A stretch of 64,000 bases of DNA from contig NZ_NSFV01000001.1 of the NCBI RefSeq assembly GCF_002295115.1, positions 62,001-126,000 on the forward strand, given 5' to 3'. The notes below the pieces were generated by a model, which worked only from the letters and a program-made list of their open reading frames with translations, was not told the origin of the DNA and made no database searches. A program made the translations under genes and the position numbers. Below are positions 9,633-17,784 of the stretch, in pieces. This DNA is from Mesorhizobium sp. WSM4311. GTDB taxonomy: Bacteria; Pseudomonadota; Alphaproteobacteria; Rhizobiales; Rhizobiaceae. The first letter of the stretch is position 1. Each line of letters opens with the position of its first letter.

Positions 9633-9858
9633 AAAGCCCGCCAAGGAAACGACCGCTTGTGATTGCACTGTGACCCACATGGCCGCGTTGGCCTATGGTG
9701 TGATCGCGGAAGGCAGCTTGGGGCTCGCCCACAAACACGGATTTTGCGCTCCCCGATCAGGGGACCGCAAGGTGCGGCTGCACCTTGCGTTGCCGCCGCC
9801 GCCGGAGATCGTGCCGAAGCGCTGGAGGCGTCGCTGCGGGAAAGCGTCTCGCGATCCT

Positions 9859-10260
9859 TTAGGCCGCCTCAAGCTCCATGGCCCTTTGAGCTGCCTTCGC
9901 GATAAAGCCGGATCGGGTATACCCGTGCGCCTCAGCAAAGGCATCAATCCGGCGCAGAACATCTTCAGGGAGCGTGACGTTCACCCGGATAGCTTTTTTG
10001 GCCTCGGTCTTCACCGCTACCAAGATTGCAACGCCGTCTCGATTGGTGGCGTCGGCCATGACATCTTCCAGGCTGGAAGGTTCTGGAATCGCCTCGCCAT
10101 CTTCCACAAGCCCTTCGATGTGGAAGGCAAGCGCTTCCTCCGCCATAGCGCGAGCGTCATCTAGATCGGCGCCGGCGGTGACAACGCCGGGAAAATCGGG
10201 AAAGGACACGCCGAAGTCGCTGTCGGCGTCCTTATGGATCAGTCCGATATACTGCTTCAT
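9859..10260 (-). CDS. hicB: HicB-family antitoxin
   Basis: A 133-residue antitoxin. Residues 1-60 are the HicB fold with the characteristic SDFGVSFPDFPGVVTAG core; the C-terminal 45 residues (IRVNVTLPEDVLRRIDAFAE and following) are a ribbon-helix-helix DNA-binding domain, the usual two-part HicB design. It should bind and neutralise HicA and repress the operon. It follows hicA by 6 bases on the same strand. The toxin-first order is normal for hicAB. Confidence 0.93.
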   Translation of the reverse strand: MKQYIGLIHKDADSDFGVSFPDFPGVVTAGADLDDARAMAEEALAFHIEGLVEDGEAIPEPSSLEDVMADATNRDGVAILVAVKTEAKKAIRVNVTLPEDVLRRIDAFAEAHGYTRSGFIAKAAQRAMELEAA

Positions 10261-10266
10261 GTCTCT

Positions 10267-10455
10267 CTACCTCAGTTTCAGACCGGACTGACGTTCAATG
10301 CTCCGCAAAGTTCCCAAAGGGATATCCCTTTTGGGATGCGGGACCGTGACCCTGCCGGCTTTCTTCTTGTGTTTGAATTGTGCATGACTGCCCTTTCGAG
10401 CGACTTCGTACCAACCGTCGGCCTCCAGGGCCTTGATAACGTCCGCACTTTTCAT
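10267..10455 (-). CDS. hicA: HicA-family mRNA interferase toxin
   Basis: A 62-residue toxin with a double-stranded-RNA-binding-like fold. Seen: the N-terminal SADVIKALEADGWYEV, the catalytic-histidine motif GSHAQFKH (His near residue 24) and the terminal GTLRSIERQSGL helix, all typical of HicA. It cleaves mRNA to halt translation when not held by HicB. Length is normal and the key residues are intact, so it should be active. The pair is about 400 bases from the tRNA-Gln gene. Confidence 0.93.
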   Translation of the reverse strand: MKSADVIKALEADGWYEVARKGSHAQFKHKKKAGRVTVPHPKRDIPLGTLRSIERQSGLKLR

Positions 10456-10849
10456 GTGTATAAATACACACTGGCTGCGAAAGATGCAACAAAAAAGAAA
10501 GTCAGCCTTTCAAACCGTTGCCTTAGATCGACGCATCATAGGCGTCGAACTCAGCCAGAACCGGCGCCGGCCGCGCCAATGCGGCTGGGGAAGCCGTTTG
10601 CGCGGTTGTCGAGCCACCGGTCTAGGGTGGTGTCGCAAATCCCGTAGCGTCAACAAACTGCAGGCGTATCGATCTCGCGCCGCGGCTTCATGATCCAGGA
10701 CATCAAGTTTCCGAAGATGACGGAACAGGTTTGAGTTGGTCGTGTCCAAATGCTCGCGCCCTGCAGGCCAGCGTTCGCCTGATACAGACACGTTTATCGC
10801 TGGATATCAGGCGATTTCGGTCGAGACCGCACCAAACCATTGACAAGAT
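10456..10849. other. Intergenic, nothing recognised
   Basis: About 390 bases between hicA and the tRNA-Gln 3' end. It presumably includes the hicAB promoter at its left edge. No supported gene or repeat seen. Confidence 0.5.
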
Positions 10850-10923
10850 TGGTTCCCGCTCATGGGCTCGAACCACGATTCACGCCTTCAAAGGGCGCTG
10901 TCCTACCATTAGACGAAGCGGGA
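10850..10923 (-). tRNA. tRNA-Gln (anticodon TTG)
   Basis: Minus strand folds as a cloverleaf: acceptor TCCCGCT/AGCGGGA, D-arm GTCT/GGAC around AATGGTA, anticodon stem GCGCC/GGCGT with loop CTTTGAA (anticodon TTG, reading CAA), T-arm CGTGG/CCATG around TTCGAGC, discriminator A and encoded CCA. The weak T1-A72 pair fits a glutamine tRNA. Confidence 0.93.
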
Positions 10924-10960
10924 GAAGCTCCGATGCTTATGCCGTCAGGACGGCGAGGCG

Positions 10961-11257
10961 TCAATTCGGGAAGTTGTCGACCGGCTCTTCGCAGCGATAG
11001 ACCGGGCAGTGCCCGTCGCGCGCCGGGATATAGGCCGACATCGGCACTTCCGGCCAGTCGCATTCATTGCCGAACTGCCTGACATAGCGGTCATAGGTAT
11101 CCGGTCCCGTGGTCAACACCACGGCGCGACGGCTCTGGATCATCGCCCGGATCTCGGCGCAGCTCATGCCGCGGCTGTCGGGGCGGGCCTCGGCCAGGCT
11201 GGTCGCGGCGAGCACGGAGCCCAAGGTGATCAACAGGACAGGCAGGCGAGCGGGCAT
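10961..11257 (-). CDS. Small secreted protein with four cysteines
   Basis: A 98-residue protein with a signal peptide (residues 1-24, MPARLPVLLITLGSVLAATS then LAEA). The mature part has four cysteines (33, 66, 84, 89), suggesting two disulfides, and ends EEPVDNFPN. No catalytic motif seen; function unknown. Start at 11257 is preferred because it gives a clean signal peptide; another ATG lies 30 bases upstream. It is next to the tRNA-Gln gene. Confidence 0.65.
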   Translation of the reverse strand: MPARLPVLLITLGSVLAATSLAEARPDSRGMSCAEIRAMIQSRRAVVLTTGPDTYDRYVRQFGNECDWPEVPMSAYIPARDGHCPVYRCEEPVDNFPN

Positions 11258-11586
11258 GGCGGCTTCTCTTTTGTTCGGGTGCTGCATTGTCCCATAAAAC
11301 CCATCATGTGTCCGCCCGTTCCGCGACGGGCCGCGTATTGCGCGGGGCAAGAGGCGGCGCGAGGCCACCCGCGCAAATCAGGCATCGCGCATTGCTGGTC
11401 ATGGATGGCAGGAAGCCCTACGAAACGCCGCAATGGTGGCCCGGAAACGAGGGTCCCGAAGCCATGCTGTTCCTTCCGTGGCGGACGCGACCACTGCTTT
11501 GAGGCGTGCCCGCAAAGGACCGATCCGCCTGCTGCCCCATCGCACGATGCGGAGAACCGTGCTGGCGCCTCCGGCAAGGTTGACCC
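11258..11586. other. Intergenic, nothing recognised
   Basis: About 330 bases between the secreted-protein start and the hydrolase stop. Both flanking genes are on the minus strand. No supported feature. Confidence 0.4.
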
Positions 11587-12459
11587 CTAGGCCCCACCCG
11601 GTTCGCCGAAGAAGTCCGCCAATGCCCGAGCGGTCTGTTGCGGCGCCTCCTCGGGGAAGAAATGACCGCCGGGCATGGCCCGTCCGCGGACGTCATCGGC
11701 CCAGCCTCGCCAAAGAGCCAGCGGCCCGCCGTCGCCCGCGTACCAGTCGGCAAGCGCACCTTGCCCGCTCCACAGCGCCAGCACCGGACAGCGGATACGC
11801 CGGCCGGCGGCCTTGTCGGCATGGTCATGCTCGCGGTCAAGCGTCGATGCCGCGCGGTATTCCTCGCAGATGGCGTGGATGTGGGCGGGATCGCGCAAGG
11901 CATCGATGTAAGCCTGGCGGACCTCGGGCGGAAACGTTGACGGCGACGACCCCCAGCCGCCGAGCGCGTTGTCGACGACCGCCTCGGCGGATCCCCGCAG
12001 CATCAACTCCGGCAAGGGCTCGGGCTGCGCCAGCAGTGACCAGGGCCAATAGCCCTGTGCCAGCCTGGCGTCGGCCCGATCCCATGCGTCGGCCGTTGCG
12101 ACGATGTCCAGAACCGCAAGCTTTTCAACGCGGCCGGGATGATCGAGCGCCATGCGGTACGCCACCCGCCCACCGCGATCATGGCCGGCGACCATGAAGC
12201 TGCCGAAGCCGAGTTTGGCCATCAGGGCCGCCATGTCGGCGGCCATGGCCCGTTTGGCATAAGGGGCGTGAGCGCTGTCGGACGACGGGCACGCGCTGGC
12301 GCCATAGCCGCGCAGGTCGGCGCAGATGACGGTAAACCGCTCGGCCAAGGCCGGTGCCACGTCGCGCCACATCAGATGGGTCTGCGGAAAACCGTGCAGG
12401 AGCAGCAGGCGCCGGACCGTTGCCCGCACGGCGGAAAAATATGCCGGCATCGCCGGCAT
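11587..12459 (-). CDS. Alpha/beta hydrolase, haloacetate-dehalogenase-like, 5' end frameshifted
   Basis: The main reading frame encodes nearly all of an alpha/beta-hydrolase: oxyanion HGFPQTHLMW, DLRGYGAS, nucleophile elbow AGHDRGGRVAYR (Asp nucleophile as in dehalogenases and epoxide hydrolases), a lid region, the acid in CPVLALWSGQGALADWY, and the histidine in MPGGHFFPEEAP. Family members begin about ten residues before the proper start of this frame with an MF-x-x-F sequence; here that N-terminus lies in another frame with the strong ribosome-binding site (see the 12406-12490 entry). So either one extra base near 12406-12412 inactivates the gene or the sequence has an error. Natural substrate unknown. 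Confidence 0.75.
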   Translation of the reverse strand: MPAMPAYFSAVRATVRRLLLLHGFPQTHLMWRDVAPALAERFTVICADLRGYGASACPSSDSAHAPYAKRAMAADMAALMAKLGFGSFMVAGHDRGGRVAYRMALDHPGRVEKLAVLDIVATADAWDRADARLAQGYWPWSLLAQPEPLPELMLRGSAEAVVDNALGGWGSSPSTFPPEVRQAYIDALRDPAHIHAICEEYRAASTLDREHDHADKAAGRRIRCPVLALWSGQGALADWYAGDGGPLALWRGWADDVRGRAMPGGHFFPEEAPQQTARALADFFGEPGGA

Positions 12460-12490
12460 CGATTTCTATCGACTGAAAATTACCGAACAT
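12406..12490 (-). pseudogene. Out-of-frame N-terminus of the alpha/beta hydrolase
   Basis: ATG at 12490 has a perfect upstream AAGGAGGCACCACC. It starts MFGNFQSIEIDAGDAGIFFR, then AGNGPA, the usual N-terminal strand of haloacetate-dehalogenase-like hydrolases, which should run straight into LLLLHGFPQTH. That continuation is present, but one base out of register, at about 12406-12412. Confidence 0.7.
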
Positions 12491-12650
12491 GGTGGTGCCT
12501 CCTTTCCGGCAACGGCCGGAGGCCGGATTTGGTTGCGGGCGGTCGCGTCGGAGCACCGACCTTTGTTCGCCAACCTTTCGGGCGGTTGGGCGTTGTCCCT
12601 GCGAGGCAGGCTGCCGCCGCGGGCGGCCGTCAAAGCAAAAGGAGGCTCAG

Positions 12651-12953
12651 ATGAAAAAACCTCTGGCCATCGCGTCGCTGTTGCTGGCCCTGGCCGTGCC
12701 GGCGGCGGCACAGACGGATCAGCAGCAGGGCACCAACAACCCGACTCCGCAGGCCGACAAATGCCGGGTCGAGCCAGATCAAGGCAAGCAGCAGCCAGGT
12801 GGCGGCAATCTGAGCGAAAAGCTCAATGATTGCGGCGGGGTGCTGAAGCCGCCGGCCACCGGCGACCAGGGCATGGCGACACCGGCGCCCGACGTGGGCA
12901 AGACACCGGTGATCAAGCCGGGCCAGGTGCCGGCTCAGCCGCAGGCCAAGTAG
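12651..12953 (+). CDS. Small secreted Pro/Gln-rich protein
   Basis: A 100-residue exported protein: signal peptide at residues 1-20 (KKPLAIASLLLALAVPAAAQ), then a polar, Gln/Pro/Gly-rich mature chain with two cysteines. No domain recognised. ATG at 12651 follows AAAAGGAGGCTCAG, a strong ribosome-binding site. It is divergent from the alpha/beta hydrolase and resembles other short rhizobial envelope proteins of low complexity. Function unknown. Confidence 0.75.
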   Translation: MKKPLAIASLLLALAVPAAAQTDQQQGTNNPTPQADKCRVEPDQGKQQPGGGNLSEKLNDCGGVLKPPATGDQGMATPAPDVGKTPVIKPGQVPAQPQAK

Positions 12954-13081
12954 AAAGCCAGGCGCCGAAGAATTTTGGGTTCGAGACCTCTCATCCGATC
13001 GTGGATGGCGATCTACCCGCGCAAAAATAGGGATGACAGCAAACAGAAAAGCAGGCGAGGGGCACCGCCTGCATTTCTGGG

Positions 13082-13327
13082 TTAGCGAACCAGCACGCCG
13101 GCATGATCGCACAGCGCCGTAAAGGCTTCCTGCGCCTGCGCCGTGCCGTCCTTGTTTTCCAGCGCCGCTTCGACCTTTGCGCGCGCGGCCTGGTAGAAGG
13201 GACCGCGGCTGGCTTGCGGCCAGTCGATCAGGACTTCACTGGCGTCCTGAAGGGTCGCCACCTCACGGATTGTGTCCGAGCCATGCGGCTTGATCCGCAC
13301 CGGTGTCGTCAGCATCACATCGGCCAT
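13082..13327 (-). CDS. DUF982 protein (second of a pair)
   Basis: An 81-residue DUF982-like protein: TTPVRIKPHG at the start, EVLIDWPQASRGPFYQAARA in the middle and AQEAFTALCDHAGVLV at the end. Unknown function. Start at 13327 follows GGCGGGAAGAGCA. It lies 26 bases after another DUF982 gene and is probably co-transcribed from the EcfG-type promoter at 13664-13688. Confidence 0.75.
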   Translation of the reverse strand: MADVMLTTPVRIKPHGSDTIREVATLQDASEVLIDWPQASRGPFYQAARAKVEAALENKDGTAQAQEAFTALCDHAGVLVR

Positions 13328-13353
13328 TGCTCTTCCCGCCTCTGGTTTTTCCA

Positions 13354-13608
13354 CTATTGGAGGATGCGGGCTTCGCGCGCGGCGTCGATCATCGCCCGCA
13401 TCGCCTTTTCCGGCGGTGTCCAGCCGTCCAGCGCATCGCGACAGCAGCGCAGCGCCGCCAGATATCGCCGGCCTCGGCCGGCAGGCCAGTCGCCCAGGCA
13501 TTCCAGGCGCTCCCAGGCGCTACGCACGATGCGTTCACGCTCGGGGGCGAATTTCAGGCGGATCGGTCGGGGAAAAATCTTGTCGTTCAACTGACGTCTC
13601 CGTGGCAT
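13354..13608 (-). CDS. DUF982 protein (first of a pair)
   Basis: An 84-residue DUF982 paralogue with IVRSAWERLECLGDWP, ALRCCRDALDGWTPPEKAM and the terminal AMIDAAREARIL, closely matching the family pattern also seen at 8584-8829. Start at 13608 has only a weak ribosome-binding site (GTCGGGCGAC). An exact EcfG-type promoter sits 56 bases upstream, linking DUF982 to the stress regulon. Function unknown. Confidence 0.78.
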   Translation of the reverse strand: MPRRRQLNDKIFPRPIRLKFAPERERIVRSAWERLECLGDWPAGRGRRYLAALRCCRDALDGWTPPEKAMRAMIDAAREARILQ

Positions 13609-13663
13609 GTCGCCCGACACTGACCGCGGTTGTGGACAACGGCACTTGTGAGGGGCGCCGGAT

Positions 13664-13688
13664 AACGTCGTCGACAAGGGAGGGTTCC
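13664..13688 (-). promoter_or_regulatory. EcfG/RpoE2-type promoter of the DUF982 pair
   Basis: Minus strand GGAAC (13688-13684), 16 bases, CGTT (13667-13664): exact consensus. It lies just before the end of the GFA gene upstream. Confidence 0.72.
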
Positions 13689-13699
13689 AGGCCCGAAGA

Positions 13700-14161
13700 T
13701 CAATTTTCAGTCTGCGCGACGGCGTCGGACAAAGGCCTCGGTGGCGGCGGAGCGGCGTCTTCGGGCGCCGGCCCGTCAAAGGGCCGGTCATGCTCGAATT
13801 GTTCGGTGCCGGGCAAGGCATGCAGCCAGGTCTCGCGGCGGCTGATCCACAATTCATATTGCGGCTCCAGGTCGGTCGGCGCGACGTCGAGGCTGCCGAG
13901 CATCACCTCGACTTCATCGTCGCCGACCCAGGCGACGCGGCTGCCGCAGGTCGGGCAGAAGCTGCGCGTGCCGTAGGAGGCGACTTCGCCCGATGTCTCG
14001 AAGGCGTCGCGCGGCCATATCGCAAAGGCCGAATAGGCCGAGCCGCTGGCCTTGCGGCAGTCCTTGCAGTGGCAAAGGCCGACGCGTGTCGGCTGGCCGA
14101 TGATGACGAAATGCACGCCGCCGCACAGGCAACTGCCGGTTCTGCGTGTGGTGTCGGACAT
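13700..14161 (-). CDS. GFA-family (glutathione-dependent formaldehyde-activating-like) protein
   Basis: A 153-residue zinc protein of the GFA/CENP-V fold. The metal-binding cysteines are visible: SCLCGGVHF (residues 11-19), CHCKDCRKASGSAYS (30-44) and SFCPTCGSRVAW (67-78). The family includes S-(hydroxymethyl)glutathione synthase but most members, such as this one, are of unknown specificity. Full length. The tail after about residue 135 is proline-rich and not part of the domain. Confidence 0.88.
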   Translation of the reverse strand: MSDTTRRTGSCLCGGVHFVIIGQPTRVGLCHCKDCRKASGSAYSAFAIWPRDAFETSGEVASYGTRSFCPTCGSRVAWVGDDEVEVMLGSLDVAPTDLEPQYELWISRRETWLHALPGTEQFEHDRPFDGPAPEDAAPPPPRPLSDAVAQTEN

Positions 14162-14368
14162 GATCGCGGCCCTCCCTCGGTCTGGCTTTCGTCAGTCTGG
14201 CACGCCAAGGGCCGGGCGGAACAGATGCTGGCCATTTCGTTGGCCAGAAACCGGGAAAATCCCGTTCGCACCGCCGACCGGGCTGGTGCTCCCGACCCGG
14301 CCGCTGCGGCCCGCAACATCCTTCAACGCAATGCCGGCGAAATGGTTGCAGCTCGCGGCCGCCCCCGC

Positions 14369-14548
14369 CTATCCGCGCGCGGCCATGTGGTTGTCGAGCT
14401 TCTTGCGCGACGGGCCGTAGCGCTTGATGATGGTCTGGGCTTCGCTCTGCGGGATGCCGTATTTGCGCGCGAAGGCGGCGACCTCGTAGGTCTCCTCGCT
14501 CGAAACCAGCTTGCGGTCCTGCTTGATCTTCGTTTTGTCGTCGGGCAT
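14369..14548 (-). CDS. DUF3606 protein
   Basis: A 59-residue basic protein with the DUF3606 pattern: DRKLVSSEETYEVAAFARKY, then GIPQSEAQTIIKRYG and a basic end. The domain is common and multicopy in rhizobia, function unknown; the helix-turn-helix-like centre suggests nucleic acid contact (inference). Start at 14548 with GCGAGGCACCGCC upstream. Confidence 0.82.
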   Translation of the reverse strand: MPDDKTKIKQDRKLVSSEETYEVAAFARKYGIPQSEAQTIIKRYGPSRKKLDNHMAARG

Positions 14549-14688
14549 GGCGGTGCCTCGCTTTCTGTCAGCCGCACGGTCGCGGGGCATCAGTATATAG
14601 GATGCCGCGATCAGACATAACAGCGATCGGCGCTGCTGGTTCCAAGGCAGATGGCGGACAGAAGCCTGCCCGACGCGGATCGAGGCTG

Positions 14689-14925
14689 TCAGGCCGATGC
14701 AGGGGCGGGGCCCGCGGCATGGGGATCGGCCTCGCCGCATTCGGCGCAAGCAGCGCTGGCGCCGGGGCAGCCGCGCTGATGCGTGCCGGCGGGACAGCAA
14801 AGCCCGTTGGAGCTTGTCCAGCGTGGGCATTGGAAAACCTGCCCGGTGCCGCCACAGCCATTACACTCGAGGACCGGTGACCGGACCAGATAGGACCTCG
14901 TCCTGAACCTGACGCTCGCGCCCAA
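14689..14925 (-). CDS. Possible small cysteine-rich protein with a DnaJ-type CxxCxGxG motif
   Basis: A 78-codon frame starting at TTG 14925, after GGGGGGTGAG, encodes CNGCGGTG, the zinc-binding unit of DnaJ-type cysteine-rich domains, followed by six more cysteines (CP, CCP, GCPG, CAECG). The spacing of paired cysteines argues for a zinc protein, but the start codon is weak and I know no homologue. It could be a chance frame. Confidence 0.35.
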   Translation of the reverse strand: MGASVRFRTRSYLVRSPVLECNGCGGTGQVFQCPRWTSSNGLCCPAGTHQRGCPGASAACAECGEADPHAAGPAPASA

Positions 14926-15268
14926 AACTCACCCCCCAAAATGGTTGCACCGGACATGCCTGTACATTAGCCCAAGCTAACAATATCACGTCGCGGGTTA
15001 CGGACAAGTTTCGGGATCGCTATTTGTTGGTGAAAGCTGGCGCCAAGTGCCAAACGCGTTGGCTGGGTTCAACCGCCTGGCAGCACCATAAATAGGAGCG
15101 CCGACGCGGCCGGTCGCGATCGCATCCAGCGGCCCCATACCATCAGCAGGCAAACCGAAATAATCTGATTTCACTGGCGCGGACGGCCGAGGCACTCCAC
15201 ATCTGAGCAATCTTGCCTCCATGATTCCGCGCAATCGCGGTATCGGGCAATGACAACGGGGGGTGGCA
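14926..15268. other. Intergenic, nothing recognised
   Basis: About 340 bases before the band-7 gene; presumably holds its promoter. No RNA gene or repeat recognised. Confidence 0.4.
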
Positions 15269-16228
15269 ATGACTGACACGCAAGGCAATTCGAACCGTGC
15301 CCTCCAGCACGGGGCCGTGGGCTCGCGCTCGATCGGCAGCGGCATCGTCGCGCTGGCCATCGTGCTGGCGCTGATCGGTGCCGTCATGGGGTCCTGGTAC
15401 ACGATCGACCAGGGTGACCGCGGCGTGCTGTTGACCAATGGCGCGTTGAGTTCGGTCGTCGATCCGGGCCTGCATTTCAAACTGCCGTGGTTGCAGAGGG
15501 TCGAGAAGATCAGCCTGCGCCAGCAGGTGTTGAAATGGGGCTGCGAGAACCAGAGCGATTGCGGCAATCTGCCGGCCATGCAGGCCTATTCGCGTGACCA
15601 GCAGCCGGCCGACATGCGCGTCACCGTCAATTTCCACGTGCCGGCGGCCGAGGTCTCGAACGTCTACACCAATTACGGGTCGATCGAGGCGCTGGCCGAC
15701 CGGGTCATCGCCCGCAAGGCGCCGCAGGAGATCAAGACGGTGTTTGGCCAGTACGACGCCGTGTCGGTGATCCAGAACCGCGCCAAGTTCAACAAGGATG
15801 TCGCCGACGCCATCTCGTCGGTGACCGACGGCCCAGTGATGATCGACAGCGTCCAGGTCGAGAACATCGACTTTTCCGACGCCTATGAGCAGGCGGTCGA
15901 GGCGCGGATGACGGCGCAGGTGGAAGTGCAGAAGCAGGAACAGAACCTGCAGCAGGAAAAGATCAAGGCCGACATCGCGGTCACCCAGGCCAAGGGCCGT
16001 GCCGACAGCGTCAAGGCGGAAGCCGAAGCCAGCGCCTACAAGACCAAGATCGAAGGCGAGGCGACGGCCGAAGCGATCAAGGCGCGCGCCGCAGCGCTCG
16101 CCAACAATCCGCTGCTGGTCGAACTGACCAAGGCCGAAAAATGGGACGGGCAGTTGCCGAAGTCGATGATCCCCGGCTCGACGGTGCCGTTCCTCGAACT
16201 CGGCACGCCGGCGCCGGTGGCGAACTGA
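15269..16228 (+). CDS. SPFH/band 7 (prohibitin-like) membrane protein
   Basis: About 319 residues. One N-terminal transmembrane helix (about residues 23-46, IVALAIVLALIGAVMGSWY), then an SPFH/band-7 domain (RGVLLTNGALSSVVDPGLHF through VENIDFSDAYEQAVEARM) and a long alanine/lysine/glutamate coiled coil (about 205-280, QKQEQNLQQEKIKADIAVTQ). The tail is typical of prohibitin homologues. Such proteins oligomerise at the membrane and scaffold proteases or lipid domains. GTG at 15263 and ATG at 15269 are both possible; ATG sits at better distance from the GGGGGG. Stands alone. Confidence 0.88.
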   Translation: MTDTQGNSNRALQHGAVGSRSIGSGIVALAIVLALIGAVMGSWYTIDQGDRGVLLTNGALSSVVDPGLHFKLPWLQRVEKISLRQQVLKWGCENQSDCGNLPAMQAYSRDQQPADMRVTVNFHVPAAEVSNVYTNYGSIEALADRVIARKAPQEIKTVFGQYDAVSVIQNRAKFNKDVADAISSVTDGPVMIDSVQVENIDFSDAYEQAVEARMTAQVEVQKQEQNLQQEKIKADIAVTQAKGRADSVKAEAEASAYKTKIEGEATAEAIKARAAALANNPLLVELTKAEKWDGQLPKSMIPGSTVPFLELGTPAPVAN

Positions 16229-16285
16229 GGTCCAAGCGAGGCAACGAAGAAACCAATGATGATCCCGAACGGGCTTCGGAAGGGA

Positions 16286-16654
16286 TCATGCTCTTGGTTC
16301 AAAAAGCTCGACCACGTTGCCGGACGGGTCCTCGCAAAGGATCTGGCGACCGCCGGGGCCATCGACGATCTCGTTGCGGAACGGCACGCCGGCATCGCGC
16401 ATCCGGGCGGCGAGCGCCGGCAGGTCCTGCACCTCGATGACGATGCGGTTCCAGCCGCCGGGCTGCGGCGTGCGGCCATCCGGCATCGGTCTCGCCGCCG
16501 ACGCCATCGGGCCGGCGAGCCAGAACGTCAGGTCGTCGCGCTTCAGGATGGCCATCGCCGGGCCGAACTGCTGCCGCAGCGCGAACCCCAGATGGCTGGT
16601 GTAAAATTCTATCGCCAACTCGACATCGCTGACGAGATACCGGACCGTCGCCAT
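16286..16654 (-). CDS. VOC (glyoxalase/bleomycin-resistance) family protein
   Basis: A 122-residue vicinal-oxygen-chelate protein: strand VRYLVSDVELAIEFYTSHLG at the start, a central WNRIVIEVQDL, and the terminal GGRQILCEDPSGNVVELFEP, the standard second half with its metal-binding Glu. Substrate unknown; neither glyoxalase nor drug-binding activity can be assumed. ATG at 16654 follows GGAGAGCCAGCA. Confidence 0.88.
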   Translation of the reverse strand: MATVRYLVSDVELAIEFYTSHLGFALRQQFGPAMAILKRDDLTFWLAGPMASAARPMPDGRTPQPGGWNRIVIEVQDLPALAARMRDAGVPFRNEIVDGPGGRQILCEDPSGNVVELFEPRA

Positions 16655-16878
16655 TGCTGGCTCTCCTCACAAACTGATCGAGCCCCCTTTGCGAGGGTAG
16701 CTTTCGGGGCAGGTCGCGGCAAGGTTTCAGGCCCGGCGACTGCGCCCGTCCGTTAGCGCCGGACCGGCGCCGGCGTCCGTTGCGGCCGCGCTTGCGGACA
16801 AAAATTCAGGCCGGTGTCGGAACTGCATGGCGTCGCTCGTCCTTGGGTCGATATCCATTGCAACCCTGGAGAGACAAA

Positions 16879-17304
16879 ATGCCGGACATCACTCAATCGC
16901 CGTGGCAGACCGCGGCCCTTCTCATCGCCCGCCTGGTCTTCGCCGCCATGTTCCTGATGGGGGTGGTCTTCAAGTTCATGGACATGGGCGCCACCGCCGG
17001 CTACATCGCCGCCGCCGGCTTCCCGTTTCCGCTGTTTCTGGCGTGGTGCGCCGCGATCCTAGAGACGCTGCTGGTGATAGCCTTCCTGACCGGCGCCCTG
17101 CTGACCCCGGCGGCGCTGGTCGCGGCAGTCTATGTCACCTTCCTCGGCTTTGCCTTCCACGGCCCGTCGCACTGGGCCTCGAACCAGGCCGAGTTCGGCG
17201 CCTTCATGTCGCATTTCCCGTTCGCCGCCGGCCTGCTCTTCGCCGCCGTCCACGGGCCGGGACGGACGCTGGCGCTGAACCTGGGCTGGCCGGGCAAGGC
17301 TTGA
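16879..17304 (+). CDS. DoxX-family membrane protein
   Basis: A 141-residue protein with four hydrophobic segments (about 10-30, 45-65, 68-92, 110-130) and the DoxX pattern ARLVFAAMFLMGVVFKFMDM near the N-terminus. DoxX proteins are small membrane components, some linked to thiosulfate oxidation or redox defence; no partner gene is adjacent. Start at 16879 follows GGAGAGACAA. Confidence 0.85.
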   Translation: MPDITQSPWQTAALLIARLVFAAMFLMGVVFKFMDMGATAGYIAAAGFPFPLFLAWCAAILETLLVIAFLTGALLTPAALVAAVYVTFLGFAFHGPSHWASNQAEFGAFMSHFPFAAGLLFAAVHGPGRTLALNLGWPGKA

Positions 17305-17363
17305 GACGAGCTACAAAATCGGAGGAGTTCGCCGTTTGCGTGAAACGGTGAACTGCCCGGGCC

Positions 17364-17669
17364 TCACAGCTGATCGTTGTAGGGCTCCTTCATCTGGCCG
17401 ACCATGCGGGCCAGTTTCGAGAAGGACGGCATGTCGGCCTCCGGCTGGCACTGGTTGGCGAGTTCCAGCAGCCGAATCGGAAAATTGACGGCGTCGCGGC
17501 TCGACGCCGACATGCCGTTGGATCGCTCCTCGCCGGTTTCGCTGGCCTCGGCCTTGCGCAGCGCGATGTCGATCTCCTCCGATGTCAGCACCCCCTTGCG
17601 AACCAGGACGTGGTTGATCGACGCGACGGCCATCAGCAGGCCTTCGAGTTGCAGATTGGCGACGTTCAT
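17364..17669 (-). CDS. Hypothetical protein, 101 aa
   Basis: Soluble, mostly helical protein: LEGLLMAVASINHVLVRKGV then SEEIDIALRKAEA, followed by a polar loop and a helical end. No domain I can name; the pattern resembles conserved rhizobial proteins of unknown function. Start at 17669 follows GGAGGGAACCCC, a strong ribosome-binding site. Confidence 0.65.
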   Translation of the reverse strand: MNVANLQLEGLLMAVASINHVLVRKGVLTSEEIDIALRKAEASETGEERSNGMSASSRDAVNFPIRLLELANQCQPEADMPSFSKLARMVGQMKEPYNDQL

Positions 17670-17784
17670 GGGGTTCCCTCCATTGACCAAAGGGGAAACG
17701 CGCCAGCGGCGTTTCCGATCCGAAGCCAGGCGCGGAGCCGATTTCAACCGGGATGCCGGGCAGGCGCTGGCTCGTGCTGCCGGC

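Noticed and set aside
9598..10164. A plus-strand frame of 188 codons over the hicB region
   Set aside because: Overlaps hicB on the opposite strand, no ribosome-binding site, no protein-like motif; the stretch about 9780-9850 reads faintly like an old coding remnant but cannot be supported.
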